DNA of 64,000 nt from Lachnospiraceae bacterium. GTDB taxonomy: Bacteria; Bacillota; Clostridia; Lachnospirales; Lachnospiraceae. Below are positions 7,232-16,394 of the stretch, in pieces. A model generated the notes under the pieces. It ran no database searches. It was not told the DNA's origin and worked only from the letters and a program-made list of their open reading frames with translations. Position numbers and translations under genes: made by a program. The stretch's first letter is position 1. Each line of letters begins with the position of its first letter. The stretch is from the NCBI GenBank assembly GCA_017436305.1, contig JAFSDJ010000087.1, positions 1 through 64,000 of the forward strand. Direction: 5' to 3'.

Positions 7232-8788
7232 ATGAGTATTTTAAACGTTGAACATTTATCCCATGGATTTGGGGACAGAGCAATTTTTCAGGATGTTTCC
7301 TTTCGATTATTAAAAGGTGAACATATTGGGTTAGTGGGAGCTAACGGAGAAGGAAAATCTACTTTTTTAAACATCGTAACAGGGAAGCTTATGCCTGATG
7401 AAGGAAAAATAGAGTGGGCAAAAAATGTCCGGGTAGGGTACCTTGACCAACATGCAGTATTGGAAAAAGGTATGACAATAAAGAATGTGCTTGATAGTGC
7501 ATTTGCCTATTTATTTGAAATGGAAGCCAGAATGAATGAAGTATGCGATGCTATGGGAAGTGCTTCTGAACAGGAACTTGAGAACCTTATGGAAGAACTG
7601 GCTGTAATACAGGATACTTTAACATTACATGATTTTTATGTAATTGATGCTAAAGTAGAGGAAGTGGCACGTGCTCTAGGATTGGACGGAATTGGACTGG
7701 ATAAGGACGTAACGGAATTAAGCGGTGGACAGAGAACAAAGGTGCTGTTAGGAAAGTTACTTTTGGAGAAACCGGATATCCTTCTTTTGGACGAGCCTAC
7801 AAACTATTTGGATGAACAGCATATTACGTGGCTTACCAGATATCTTCAGGAATATGAAAATGCCTTTATATTAATATCCCATGATATTCCTTTTTTAAAC
7901 AGTGTTATTAACTTGATTTATCATATGGAGAATCAGGAATTAAACCGCTATGTGGGCGATTATAGTAAGTTTGAAGAAGTTTATGCCATGAAAAAAGCCC
8001 AGCAGGAAGCTGCTTATAAGAGACAGCAGCAGGAGATTAGGGATTTAGAGGACTTTGTAGCAAGAAATAAGGCAAGAGTTTCCACCAGGAACATGGCAAT
8101 GTCAAGACAGAAGAAGCTTGATAAAATGGAGAAAATTGAAAAGGTTTATGAAAAACCAAAGCCGGAATTTTATTTTAAAGAAGCAAGAGTATCCGGTAAA
8201 TGTGTATTTGAAACAACCGACCTGGTTATTGGTTATGAGGAGCCTTTAAGTAAAGAGTTAAATCTTAGAATGGAAAGAGGAGAAAAAATTGCATTAATTG
8301 GTGCTAACGGAATTGGAAAAACCACCCTTTTAAAAAGTATTTTAGGATTACAGAAGCCACTTTCAGGAAAGGCACAGTTAGGGGACTATTTGGAAATTGG
8401 ATACTTTGAGCAGGAAGGGGATTATGCTAATAAAACAACCTGTATTGAAGAAATCTGGAAAGAATATCCTTCCTTTTCCCAGTACGAGGTTCGTTCTGCC
8501 TTGGCAAAATGCGGACTTACTACCAAGCATATTGAAAGTCAGGTAAGAGTGTTAAGTGGTGGAGAACAGGCGAAAGTGAGATTATGTAAACTAATCAATA
8601 GAGAAACCAATTTACTACTTTTAGATGAGCCTACCAATCATTTGGATCAGGATGCCAAAGATGAGCTAAAAAGAGCACTGAAAGAGTATAAAGGAAGTAT
8701 TTTATTAATCTGTCATGAGCCGGAATTTTATCAGGATATTGTTACAGATGTATGGGATTGTAGCAGATGGACAACTAAAATACTATAG
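7232..8788 (+). CDS. ABC-F family ATPase
   Basis: A 518-residue protein with two ABC domains and no membrane segment. Domain 1 has Walker A GANGEGKS (36-43), LSGGQ and LLLDEPTN; domain 2 has GANGIGKTT, LSGGEQ and LLLDEPTNHLD. Between them is a charged interdomain linker ('KKAQQEAAYKRQQQEIRDLEDF...') of the P-site tRNA-interaction type. ABC-F proteins act on the ribosome, as translation factors or as ribosome-protection resistance proteins. The sequence looks closest to the YbiT/YkpA-like housekeeping group, but this is by eye. It is monocistronic with its own promoter and the AGGAGA site at 7221. Confidence 0.9.
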   Translation: MSILNVEHLSHGFGDRAIFQDVSFRLLKGEHIGLVGANGEGKSTFLNIVTGKLMPDEGKIEWAKNVRVGYLDQHAVLEKGMTIKNVLDSAFAYLFEMEARMNEVCDAMGSASEQELENLMEELAVIQDTLTLHDFYVIDAKVEEVARALGLDGIGLDKDVTELSGGQRTKVLLGKLLLEKPDILLLDEPTNYLDEQHITWLTRYLQEYENAFILISHDIPFLNSVINLIYHMENQELNRYVGDYSKFEEVYAMKKAQQEAAYKRQQQEIRDLEDFVARNKARVSTRNMAMSRQKKLDKMEKIEKVYEKPKPEFYFKEARVSGKCVFETTDLVIGYEEPLSKELNLRMERGEKIALIGANGIGKTTLLKSILGLQKPLSGKAQLGDYLEIGYFEQEGDYANKTTCIEEIWKEYPSFSQYEVRSALAKCGLTTKHIESQVRVLSGGEQAKVRLCKLINRETNLLLLDEPTNHLDQDAKDELKRALKEYKGSILLICHEPEFYQDIVTDVWDCSRWTTKIL

Positions 8789-8795
8789 AATTTAC

Positions 8796-8825
8796 TTGTA
8801 ATTTATATGTAAATTGGATTATAAT
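8796..8825 (+). promoter_or_regulatory. Promoter upstream of the DUF3006 gene
   Basis: TTGTAA (8796-8801), an 18-bp spacer and TATAAT (8820-8825). The predicted leader to the start at 8988 is about 155 nt, long for a 72-residue protein; I see no recognisable riboswitch fold in it. Confidence 0.6.
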
Positions 8826-8987
8826 AGAGAAGGAAAAGCAAAAGGGCTTTGTGAACTTAGGGGATAGGTTTACAGAGTTCTTTGTTTGTGTAAATGGCTT
8901 TTAAAGCAAAAATTCAATATGTAGTCTACATAACATTAATATTATTGGGGAAACAAAAGGGATAGGCTAGAAAGGAAGATTAGAAAC

Positions 8988-9206
8988 ATGTTAGTAATAG
9001 ACCGCTTTGAAGAAAATATAGCAATTTGCCAAAAGGAAGATAAAACCTTAGTGAAAATTCCAAAGTACAAATTACCATTACAGATAAAAGAAGGAGATTT
9101 TATCACAACAGATTCTAAAGGTGTTTATGTAATTGCAAAAGAAAAAACAGAGGAAAAGAAGCAGGAAATCCATGAACGATTTCATAGGCTGTTTAAAAAT
9201 ACATAA
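8988..9206 (+). CDS. DUF3006 domain protein
   Basis: A 72-residue protein beginning 'MLVIDRFEENIAICQ' and continuing with 'VKIPKYKLPLQIKEGDFI', the pattern of the small DUF3006 family, a mini beta-barrel-like protein of unknown function in Firmicutes. It has a good AAAGGAAG site and its own terminator, so it is a single-gene unit. In other clostridia DUF3006 genes often sit beside secreted hydrolases or signal-peptide proteins; here the neighbours give no clear clue. Confidence 0.8.
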   Translation: MLVIDRFEENIAICQKEDKTLVKIPKYKLPLQIKEGDFITTDSKGVYVIAKEKTEEKKQEIHERFHRLFKNT

Positions 9207-9243
9207 TAAGAAATAGCAAATTTATGAATATTTATAGTGCGGG

Positions 9244-9297
9244 AAAGCTCATACTCAGGTTAGAAAATCCAGGTATGAGCTTTTATATTTTTTTTTA
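9244..9297 (+). terminator. Terminator of the DUF3006 gene
   Basis: Stem AAAGCTCATAC (9244-9254) pairs with GTATGAGCTTT (9273-9283), followed by a long T-tract to 9297. Confidence 0.92.
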
Positions 9298-9322
9298 TTT
9301 AAACCTTACAAAAAGAAAATAG

Positions 9323-9351
9323 TTGTAGCAAAGGAAAGAATTGCTTATAAT
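9323..9351 (+). promoter_or_regulatory. Promoter of the DUF1266/PAP2/amidase unit
   Basis: TTGTAG (9323-9328), a 17-bp spacer and TATAAT (9346-9351), 42 bp before the start codon. Confidence 0.7.
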
Positions 9352-9392
9352 GTAAGGGCGAAAAATAATTATAAAAAGTGATAGGAGATGCT

Positions 9393-10523
9393 ATGGGAAT
9401 TTTTAATAAAAAAGGGGAAAGCTGTTTCGAAGCTGAAAATATAGTGAAAGATATGGAAAAACTTTTCGCAGCACTTAAAAACCAGACGGAAGCCGCTTCC
9501 AAAAGGAAAATTGATAAAGTACAGTTTGTACTGTTGCTGGGAGGAGTATCTGTTTGTAGAAAAATTCCTGGAATTCATAAACATATGGGCTATGAGGAAT
9601 TATATGTATGTGAAAGTGAAGAAGACAAGGCAAATGTAAAAGCACATTTACAGAGAATGTATGGAATTGAAAATAAAGATGACTTATTGGCAGTCTGTAA
9701 CAGAATGTATTCTTCTGATGAAGATTATTTACAGTTTGAAACATTCTGGGAAGGAAAGCCTGCTTTTGATGTAAAGCAGTTAAATGACCAGGGACGGGAA
9801 ACCTTTGAAGCCTGTAAAAGCTTTGCAAAGCTGTTTGAACCTCTTGTTAAACATGGTGGTTTTTTCGCATGGGACTGCAATGAAAGAATCGGGCTTTTAA
9901 GGGCAGCCCATGCCTGCGATATTTTATCAGAGGAGGATTTTTGGGAGCTTACGGTACCTCTTAGCGTAGAAGCTGCAACCAGGTACGATTCCTGGATGGA
10001 ATTTGCCATAAGTTGTTTGTGTGGTTCCGTATATTTTATGTTCTGCCAATGTGGCATGAAGGAAGATGGAACGAAACAGTTTTATGAAATAAACAGACAG
10101 CTAATTGTACATCTTCTTGATAAAGATGGTGCATGGGGACGAAATGAATGGTTTACCTATGAGACAAAGAAGTTTTTAAAGGGAAAAGATGATATTGTAG
10201 AGCTTTTGAAAAACTGGGAAGGTCCGGAAGGCTGTATTGCTACAGACAGAATTGTGGTGGATGGCTGTAAGGTTGGCTATATGTACAGAGAACAGACGGA
10301 AAATGAATGGGACAGCGGCTGGCGTTTTATGGCTGGAGACGAAAGCGAAGAATATATGAATAATGCAGACAATTCAGGCATTTATGCTTTAAATACTATA
10401 TGCAATTATGATAAGGACATTATGAATTTCCTAAGCTCGCCATATGGAAATGCATTTTTCAGAGATGATGATGGAGAGTTTAAATGGGAACAATTAGGAA
10501 GGGAAGAAAAAAATAAAAAGTAG
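9393..10523 (+). CDS. DUF1266 - DUF2185 (Imm33-like) two-domain protein
   Basis: A 376-residue cytosolic protein. The middle ('WDCNERIGLLRAAHACDILSEEDFWEL...AATRYDSWMEFAISCLCG') matches DUF1266, a family named from Enterobacteria. The C-terminal 100 residues ('ATDRIVVDGCKVGYMYREQ...WDSGWRFMAGDESEEYM') match DUF2185, which includes immunity protein 33. I chose ATG 9393 over the upstream GTG 9378 because AGGAG (9383-9387) lies between them at the right distance. Both domains occur with polymorphic-toxin immunity genes, but no toxin is nearby, so the role is open. It is followed 9 bp on by the PAP2 gene. Confidence 0.75.
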   Translation: MGIFNKKGESCFEAENIVKDMEKLFAALKNQTEAASKRKIDKVQFVLLLGGVSVCRKIPGIHKHMGYEELYVCESEEDKANVKAHLQRMYGIENKDDLLAVCNRMYSSDEDYLQFETFWEGKPAFDVKQLNDQGRETFEACKSFAKLFEPLVKHGGFFAWDCNERIGLLRAAHACDILSEEDFWELTVPLSVEAATRYDSWMEFAISCLCGSVYFMFCQCGMKEDGTKQFYEINRQLIVHLLDKDGAWGRNEWFTYETKKFLKGKDDIVELLKNWEGPEGCIATDRIVVDGCKVGYMYREQTENEWDSGWRFMAGDESEEYMNNADNSGIYALNTICNYDKDIMNFLSSPYGNAFFRDDDGEFKWEQLGREEKNKK

Positions 10524-10531
10524 GTGGATTT

Positions 10532-11086
10532 ATGATAAATAGCATTACGGAGTGGGAAATCAATGTGTTATTGTGGATTCAGGAGCATATAAGAGTCTCT
10601 TTCCTGACTCCTGTCATGCAGTTTATTACATCTCTTGGGGATAAGGGATTTATTTGGATTATGGTTTGTGTCTTTCTAATTTTATTTAGAAAAACAAGAA
10701 AGATTGGAATCGTGGCAGCCGTTTCCCTGGCACTGAATGGGCTGATTGTCAATCTGGTGCTAAAAACAAGAATAATGCGCATAAGACCTTTTATTTTAGA
10801 GGAGCAATTAGAGCTTATTACTCAAATTCCAAATGATTATTCTTTTCCTTCAGGGCATACAAGCGCAGCTTTTGCAACAGCTGTAATTTTGTTTATGGGG
10901 CTACCAAAAAGGATTGGAATTCCGGCAATGGTGTTAGCTGTTTTTATGGGATTGTCCAGATTGTATGTAGGGGTGCATTTTCCCACAGATGTGCTGGCAG
11001 GGGCTTTGATAGGTATTTTGGCGGCTATGTTTACATGGTATTTTTTTAAAAAATATATTTTTAAGGATTTACAAAAATTACAATAA
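10532..11086 (+). CDS. PAP2 family phosphatase, membrane-bound
   Basis: A 184-residue membrane protein with the three phosphatase motifs: K-x6-RP in '[10 protein letters not shown]', PSGH in '[12 protein letters not shown]', and SR-x5-H-x3-D in '[16 protein letters not shown]'. It fits undecaprenyl-pyrophosphate or phosphatidylglycerol-phosphate phosphatases, with the active site facing outside. About five transmembrane segments are visible. AGGTGG precedes the start. It lies 16 bp before a cell-wall amidase gene, consistent with an envelope role; the exact substrate cannot be read from sequence. Confidence 0.88.
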   Translation: MINSITEWEINVLLWIQEHIRVSFLTPVMQFITSLGDKGFIWIMVCVFLILFRKTRKIGIVAAVSLALNGLIVNLVLKTRIMRIRPFILEEQLELITQIPNDYSFPSGHTSAAFATAVILFMGLPKRIGIPAMVLAVFMGLSRLYVGVHFPTDVLAGALIGILAAMFTWYFFKKYIFKDLQKLQ

Positions 11087-11102
11087 GAAAAAGGAGAAAG
11101 TT

Positions 11103-11975
11103 ATGAAAAAGAGAACAATTATGAAAGTATTTGTGATAATGCTGATGCTAATGCTTGTACTGGTAACAGGTTGTGGAAAGAAGGAAACAGAAGTTATAGA
11201 AGAAACCAGTGAAGAATTAGAAGCAGATAAGGGCAATCAGGAAGAAGGTGGATTGGATATGGCAGATGATCAGGACTTAGAGGTGCCTTCAATAGCAGAA
11301 AGGGATCAAAGCATTGTTTTATTAGATGAAGATGCAGTGAGTGAAAACGGTTACTTGGTTGTAATTGATGCAGGGCATCAGCAAAAAGGCAATAGTGAAA
11401 AAGAACCTATAGGACCGGGAGCAACAGAGCAAAAAGCCAAGGTTACAGGCGGTACTACAGGTACTACTTCCGGTTTAAAGGAATATGAATTGAATTTGCA
11501 GGTAGCATTTAAATTGCAGGCAGAATTGGAAAACAGAGGCTATCAGGTAATTATGGTACGTACTTCCCATGATGTAAATATTAGCAATAGCGAAAGAGCT
11601 GCTGTGGCAAATGAAGCAAATGCAGACGCTTTTATAAGAATCCATGCTAACGGTTCTGAGGATTCCGGTGTAAATGGTATGATGACTATTTGTCAAACAG
11701 CAAGTAATCCATATAACGGCAATTTATATGAACAAAGTAAAAGTTTATCTGAAAAAGTACTGGATGCAACAGTGAGTGCAACCGGTGCAAAAAAACAGTA
11801 TGTTTGGGAAACAGATACAATGAGTGGTATTAACTGGGCAACAGTGCCGACTACCATTATCGAAATGGGATATATGACAAATGCAGACGAAGATTTAAAG
11901 ATGGCATCAGAAGAATACCAGTATAAGATTGCCAAAGGTATCGCTGATGGAATTGATACTTATTTGGCAAGATAA
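11103..11975 (+). CDS. N-acetylmuramoyl-L-alanine amidase (Amidase_3), lipoprotein
   Basis: A 290-residue zinc amidase that would cleave the lactyl-peptide bond of peptidoglycan. It has a lipoprotein signal with lipobox VTGC (Cys at about 24), an acidic linker of about 65 residues, and an Amidase_3 domain from about residue 85. Zinc ligands are visible as His in 'VIDAGHQ', Glu in '[12 protein letters not shown]' and His in 'RIHANGS'; the catalytic Glu is in '[14 protein letters not shown]'. It ends the three-gene unit and has a strong terminator. It probably remodels the wall from the outer membrane-anchored face. Confidence 0.92.
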   Translation: MKKRTIMKVFVIMLMLMLVLVTGCGKKETEVIEETSEELEADKGNQEEGGLDMADDQDLEVPSIAERDQSIVLLDEDAVSENGYLVVIDAGHQQKGNSEKEPIGPGATEQKAKVTGGTTGTTSGLKEYELNLQVAFKLQAELENRGYQVIMVRTSHDVNISNSERAAVANEANADAFIRIHANGSEDSGVNGMMTICQTASNPYNGNLYEQSKSLSEKVLDATVSATGAKKQYVWETDTMSGINWATVPTTIIEMGYMTNADEDLKMASEEYQYKIAKGIADGIDTYLAR

Positions 11976-11987
11976 AAAACGGCAATA

Positions 11988-12017
11988 AAAAAACTGCTTT
12001 GAAAAAGCAGTTTTTTT
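11988..12017 (+). terminator. Terminator of the amidase unit
   Basis: AAAAAACTGCTT pairs with AAAGCAGTTTTTTT around a TGAA loop, with the T-tract in the 3' arm. Confidence 0.92.
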
Positions 12018-12026
12018 ATTAAGTAG

Positions 12027-12100
12027 CGTGGGCGAGAGGATTCGAACCCCCGACCTTTTGGTCCGTAGCCAAACGCTCTATCCAGCTGAGCTACGCCCAC
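12027..12100 (-). tRNA. tRNA-Arg (ACG)
   Basis: On the minus strand, acceptor GTGGGCG pairs fully with CGCCCAC; the anticodon loop CTACGGA gives ACG, so A34 is normally modified to inosine. It stands alone, convergent with the amidase unit. Confidence 0.97.
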
Positions 12101-12138
12101 AAAGTTGTTTTTGACATATACCACAAACAACAGAATTC

Positions 12139-12167
12139 ATTTTACATTAATTTTTTATAGTTGTCAA
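12139..12167 (-). promoter_or_regulatory. tRNA-Arg promoter
   Basis: Minus strand: TTGACA (12162-12167), a 17-bp spacer and TAAAAT (12139-12144), about 39 bp before the tRNA. Confidence 0.85.
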
Positions 12168-12246
12168 GAGAAAAGTTATTCTTCTTTAAAAAATTATAAA
12201 TCATGTGTTTATTTTTGTTTTACAGAGACAATTGATTACAGGTCAC

Positions 12247-12275
12247 TTGTGAATAATTACAAATTTTGATAAAAT
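12247..12275 (+). promoter_or_regulatory. Promoter of the CPBP gene
   Basis: TTGTGA (12247-12252), a 17-bp spacer and TAAAAT (12270-12275). The predicted transcript start near 12282 is compatible with the ATG at 12327. Confidence 0.65.
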
Positions 12276-12326
12276 GATTGGAATAAATATTTTTAAGTGA
12301 AAATATTAGAAAGTGGGAAATTGTAT

Positions 12327-13175
12327 ATGGAAAAGATGAAAAAAATAGGCAAAGGATGCCTCCCTTTTTTAGCCGCTATTGCTTTTATGTATTTGTTTTC
12401 AATTATTTTTTTGATGGCAAGTGGGTATATTTGGGGATTTTTTCACTATGAACAGGTATTAAAGGACAGTAGTATAATTGCTAATTTGTATTTGGATGAA
12501 GCTTGGATAAGCAGTGTAAGTATTGGAATTAGTATTGCTATTTATCTGGCATTTATTATTATTTTTGGTCTTTGGTATAAAAAAGCCTTTGGAAGAGACA
12601 CACAAAAGTACGCAAGTAAGAAAGCTTTTTCGGGACCTGTTATTATAAATTGCATTGTATTTGGGATTTCTGTACAGTGTTTTTTCTCATGTGCCTTGAA
12701 CCTGATTCTTCCACTGTTTCCCAAAACCCATGAAAACTATAAGGAACTATTAAATTCTATGGGAATGGGCCAGGGACTTATGCCTTTTGTTTATACGGCA
12801 CTGTTAGCCCCTGTTGCAGAAGAGTTGATTTTTAGAGGACTTACTTTAAAGTATCAGGAAAAAGTATTGCCGTATTTTACAGCTAATTTTATGCAGGCAT
12901 TTCTGTTTGGAATTTATCATCAGAACATAGTCCAGTTTGTGTATGCATTTTTTGTTGGAATTCTTTTGGGATATTTGTGTAAAAAATACAATTCTCTTGT
13001 ACTTGTTATGGTAGTACATGGTATTGTAAATGCCAGCGGAAATCTTTTTTCTTATTTTCACATATTTAGCCGGATTGACAAGCTGGAAGAAAATGTAGTA
13101 ACAGTATTCGTAAGCATGATTTGTATGGTAGCTTCTTTTTGGTTTCTTATGAGAAGTGAGCAAAAGAAAAGTTAA
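12327..13175 (+). CDS. CPBP family intramembrane glutamic endopeptidase
   Basis: A 282-residue polytopic protein with all three CPBP/Abi motifs: EELIFR (Glu165-Glu166, Arg170), FxxxH in 'FGIYH' (Phe194, His198), and HxxxN in 'HGIVN' (His231, Asn235). The family includes CAAX-type proteases, bacteriocin-immunity proteins and regulators of membrane-protein cleavage. ATG 12327 is preferred to a GTG 30 bp upstream, though neither has a strong ribosome site. The gene is followed 50 bp on by a large membrane protein gene. No bacteriocin gene is visible, so an immunity role is not supported by context. Confidence 0.88.
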   Translation: MEKMKKIGKGCLPFLAAIAFMYLFSIIFLMASGYIWGFFHYEQVLKDSSIIANLYLDEAWISSVSIGISIAIYLAFIIIFGLWYKKAFGRDTQKYASKKAFSGPVIINCIVFGISVQCFFSCALNLILPLFPKTHENYKELLNSMGMGQGLMPFVYTALLAPVAEELIFRGLTLKYQEKVLPYFTANFMQAFLFGIYHQNIVQFVYAFFVGILLGYLCKKYNSLVLVMVVHGIVNASGNLFSYFHIFSRIDKLEENVVTVFVSMICMVASFWFLMRSEQKKS

Positions 13176-13225
13176 AGTTACCGGTTAAGTGTGAAAAGTA
13201 ACAAGTTAAGTAGCAGGAGGAGAAT

Positions 13226-15379
13226 ATGAAAGCAATAGAAAGGGGAAAAACAGTTGCATGGAAAGCAACACTCATAATACTTGCAGCATTACTTCTTTAC
13301 GTTTTTTATTTTTCCATGTATGACTGGAATAGTGCATTGTTTTTTATGACGAAGCTTTCTGCGCCTATGCGAATTGCTATAACAGTAGCTTCCATAGGGC
13401 TTTTACTTTCTGTTTTTTTGCTGATTTGGAAGCTTCTGGGGACAAAAAATGACAGATTTCTTGCAAAATTAGCATATTTTTTGCTTGGTGTATTTTTTAT
13501 CCTTCAAATTTTTTATTTATTTTCTATGAAAGTAGGTCTTCGTTACGATGCTTTGAAAATTGTAGACGAGGCAGTAAGTCTATTAAAAACAGGGGCTGTG
13601 TCCGGAGAACATTTAGATGGTTATTTTGCCAGGTATACAAATAATTACGGAATTTTATTTCTTACGGCAGGGCTTTTAAAGCTGTTTGATTTGTGGGGAA
13701 TATTAGGAGACCGGTTTCAAAATGCAGTCCCTATTCTTGGTATTATCAATATTTTTATGATAGATATGGGGATTTTCTTTGGGTGGAAGTTGGCCTTTAG
13801 GTGTAAAGGGGCAAAGACTGCTTTTATATGCTTATTATGGGCTGTTTTAAATCCGGTATTTTTAATATGGACACCATTTTATTATACAAATACAGTTTCC
13901 ATGGGGCTTATGATGATGGCGATTTATGGAATCTACCGGTTGTTTGAAGAAAGTGATGGAAACAACACAAATGGAACAGGACTGACAAAAGCTGTGTTTT
14001 GCGGCATGGTGCTAATGGCAGGCTGTAGTATAAGGGCAACAGTATATATTACAATTATTGCAGCTTTCTGTTATTTTCTTTTTAGGGAAAAAAGAAGAGG
14101 GGAATTTGCCGAGAGTATACTTTTGAAGTTAGCTTGTATTCTTATGGGAATGGTGCTTGTAATAGGAATTCAGAAAATAGTGGAAGAAAAAGCAATTCCA
14201 TTTGATACAACGGATACCGCCTTTCCGGCCATGCACTGGATTGCCATGGGGGCCGGTGGACAAGGGGTATATAACATTTTGGATGAATATTATACAATGG
14301 GATTTGCCACAAAGGAAGAAAAGAACTTAAAGGATAGGGAGCTTTTTGTAGAAAGGGTAAAAGGACTCGGTGCCAAAGGCTATGGAAAGCTTATGCTTGA
14401 TAAGCTCAGGCTAACCTGGTCAGATGGAAGCGGAGGTTATTTGTCAGAGCTTGGAGTTAGTCAAAGCTACCTGCCTGTACACAAATATTTCTTAGGTAGT
14501 AAATCAGATTTTACGGCTGCTTACGGTGCTGTTTTTTATAGCTTCAGTCTGTTTCTAATATTTATTGGTGTTTTGGCAGATTTAAAAAAGAAACATCCCG
14601 ATTTTCTTTATGTAATAAAGCTGAATCTTTTGGGAGGATTTTTGTTTCATATGCTGTGGGAAGCAGGAACTATTTATAGTATAGGTTTTATGACACTACT
14701 ACCACTTGGAATGATAGATGGCTTTTCTGTTTTTGAAATAGTGGCAGAAAAAACAGTAAAGGGAAGAGGAAAATATGTATGTGCTTTCCCGGCAGTTGTT
14801 TTGGTAGTTCTGTTTTGGGTAAAAAGCCATGTGTTTTTCGAAGAAATGTATATTACCAATGAAGCCTGTGTAAATCAGTTTTTATACCAGTGTGACGAAA
14901 GTGAACTACTGTTAAACGATGAATTGTACGTACAGACCTTTGTGGGCGATAAAGAATTTAACCGACTGGGAGTGCAGGTGAAAAATCAGTCAGGACCAGA
15001 TAACCAAAGCAACTATCACATTGTTCTTTTAGATAGTGAAAAAAGGCTGGTGGCAGAAGAAACGGTCTTGGCAGCAGACATTTCCGGTTATGGTTTTATT
15101 ACACTTTCCTTTGATACCATTGATGGCAGGGAAAATGAAGGTTGTTATTATGTGGTAGTAGAGAAAGCAGGCGGAAGGGCGGAAGAAGGATTAGCCTTTT
15201 TGTCCTACAATACAGGGAATTACGATGCTTACCAGAAGGGAAATATGCAGGTATATGAAAATATTTCCATTGAAGAATTTGCAGTGTCGGGTAATAATTT
15301 AGAAGAATCAGATAATATAGATAATTTAAGAGATCTGGCATTTTGCGTTTATAATCAGAAAGAAGCTCCCTACTTTTAA
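13226..15379 (+). CDS. Putative GT-C-like membrane glycosyltransferase
   Basis: A 717-residue protein with about 12-13 hydrophobic segments in the first 520 residues and a soluble, beta-rich C-terminal part (about 540-717). 'HLDGYFARYTNNYGILFLTAGLLKLF' and 'NPVFLIWTPFYYTNTVSMGLMMMAIYGIYRLFE' are reminiscent of lipid-sugar-dependent GT-C enzymes (PMT/glycosyltransferase 39 type), though I do not see the classic DE motif in its usual place. It would act at the membrane with a polyprenyl-sugar donor. AGGAGG precedes the start. The substrate is unknown and the family call is only moderately sure. Confidence 0.6.
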   Translation: MKAIERGKTVAWKATLIILAALLLYVFYFSMYDWNSALFFMTKLSAPMRIAITVASIGLLLSVFLLIWKLLGTKNDRFLAKLAYFLLGVFFILQIFYLFSMKVGLRYDALKIVDEAVSLLKTGAVSGEHLDGYFARYTNNYGILFLTAGLLKLFDLWGILGDRFQNAVPILGIINIFMIDMGIFFGWKLAFRCKGAKTAFICLLWAVLNPVFLIWTPFYYTNTVSMGLMMMAIYGIYRLFEESDGNNTNGTGLTKAVFCGMVLMAGCSIRATVYITIIAAFCYFLFREKRRGEFAESILLKLACILMGMVLVIGIQKIVEEKAIPFDTTDTAFPAMHWIAMGAGGQGVYNILDEYYTMGFATKEEKNLKDRELFVERVKGLGAKGYGKLMLDKLRLTWSDGSGGYLSELGVSQSYLPVHKYFLGSKSDFTAAYGAVFYSFSLFLIFIGVLADLKKKHPDFLYVIKLNLLGGFLFHMLWEAGTIYSIGFMTLLPLGMIDGFSVFEIVAEKTVKGRGKYVCAFPAVVLVVLFWVKSHVFFEEMYITNEACVNQFLYQCDESELLLNDELYVQTFVGDKEFNRLGVQVKNQSGPDNQSNYHIVLLDSEKRLVAEETVLAADISGYGFITLSFDTIDGRENEGCYYVVVEKAGGRAEEGLAFLSYNTGNYDAYQKGNMQVYENISIEEFAVSGNNLEESDNIDNLRDLAFCVYNQKEAPYF

Positions 15380-15389
15380 AGTGGGAGCT
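15364..15389. terminator. Hairpin shared by two convergent genes
   Basis: AGCTCCC (15364-15370) pairs with GGGAGCT (15383-15389). The two convergent stop codons lie inside the loop, whose stretch TACTTTTAAAGT adds further pairing. Confidence 0.6.
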
Positions 15390-16236
15390 GCAATTCAAAT
15401 AGAGAGGAAAGGGGCTTTCCCTTTTCTTCAATATTTTTTTGTTCTACCAAAGTATAGGAAGTTTTTTCTAAAAGAAATTCGTTAAAAAATTCTTTTCCCT
15501 GTTCAATGGATGATTCGTTACATTCATAACAGGCATAATCCATTGCTTCAAAATGTTTTATCCGGCAGTTACCAAGAATATTTTTTTCTAAAGCTAATAT
15601 GTTTAATAAGTCATCTTTGTCTTTGCATAATATGTGTAGAAATACAAATTTTTTGATAGAACCGGATGAGTACTCATAAAGAACCCCGGAAGGGTAGCTG
15701 GAAGAAAGCCCTGCCTTCTGGGCAGTAACCAATAGCTCTAACAACTTCTGGCTGCTTTGGTTGGCAGTTGTAAATTCATCAAAAGGAGTCAGGAGTAAAG
15801 TACGCTCAGGCAGTGTTTTTATAGTTGTGAAAATATTCTGAGAAAGCTGTCTGTGTGTGGCTTGGCAGACGGATGCAGGAAGGCGGTCTTCTTTTGCTTC
15901 TAATATGGAAATAGTCTGTTGTAAAGTTTCTAACCGGGTGCTCATTGCTTTAATTTTCTTTTCTGCCTGAAGCTTCCCGTCAATAAGTAAATCAGAAAGG
16001 CGAAGTGTACCGGAGGGATCCTTATATTTTTCAAATTCCTTTAAGGGGATACCAAGCTCGATGCAGAGCGTAATAGCATCAATAATCATAAGCTGTTCTT
16101 GTTTGTAATAACGGTAATTGGTCTGTGTGTTAATATAAGCAGGCTTTAATATACCAATTTCGTCATAATATCGTAAGGATTTAATGCTTACATTTTTTAA
16201 TTTTGCAACCTTTCCAATGGATAAATAGCCTTTCAT
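15376..16236 (-). CDS. MerR family transcriptional regulator
   Basis: A 286-residue protein. The N-terminus is a MerR winged helix ('YLSIGKVAKLKNVSIKSLRYYDEIGILKPAYINTQTNYRYY'), followed by a coiled coil near residues 85-115 and a C-terminal 150-residue domain that resembles GyrI-like/BmrR ligand-binding domains. Such proteins usually activate efflux or stress genes on binding a small molecule by twisting a 19-bp promoter spacer. A GGAGG site precedes ATG 16236. It is divergent from the cardiolipin synthase gene, and the shared intergenic region holds an 8-bp inverted repeat (ATTTTCTA...TAGAAAAT) that may be its operator. Confidence 0.87.
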   Translation of the reverse strand: MKGYLSIGKVAKLKNVSIKSLRYYDEIGILKPAYINTQTNYRYYKQEQLMIIDAITLCIELGIPLKEFEKYKDPSGTLRLSDLLIDGKLQAEKKIKAMSTRLETLQQTISILEAKEDRLPASVCQATHRQLSQNIFTTIKTLPERTLLLTPFDEFTTANQSSQKLLELLVTAQKAGLSSSYPSGVLYEYSSGSIKKFVFLHILCKDKDDLLNILALEKNILGNCRIKHFEAMDYACYECNESSIEQGKEFFNEFLLEKTSYTLVEQKNIEEKGKPLSSLFELQLPL

Positions 16237-16394
16237 CTGAAGCCTCCGTAAAAAATAAAAAAGTTATAATTTAACTATGCCATAAAAAAGAAAAATTTTC
16301 TATAATATTCCTAAATTATTTAGAAAATATATGGTGTTTCTTGGGAAAACTGTATATTATGATATAGGTAAAGAAAGAACAACAAGGAAAATCT

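Noticed and set aside
8826-8987. The long leader before the DUF3006 gene as a riboswitch.
   Set aside because: Only weak local pairings were found and no known aptamer signature.
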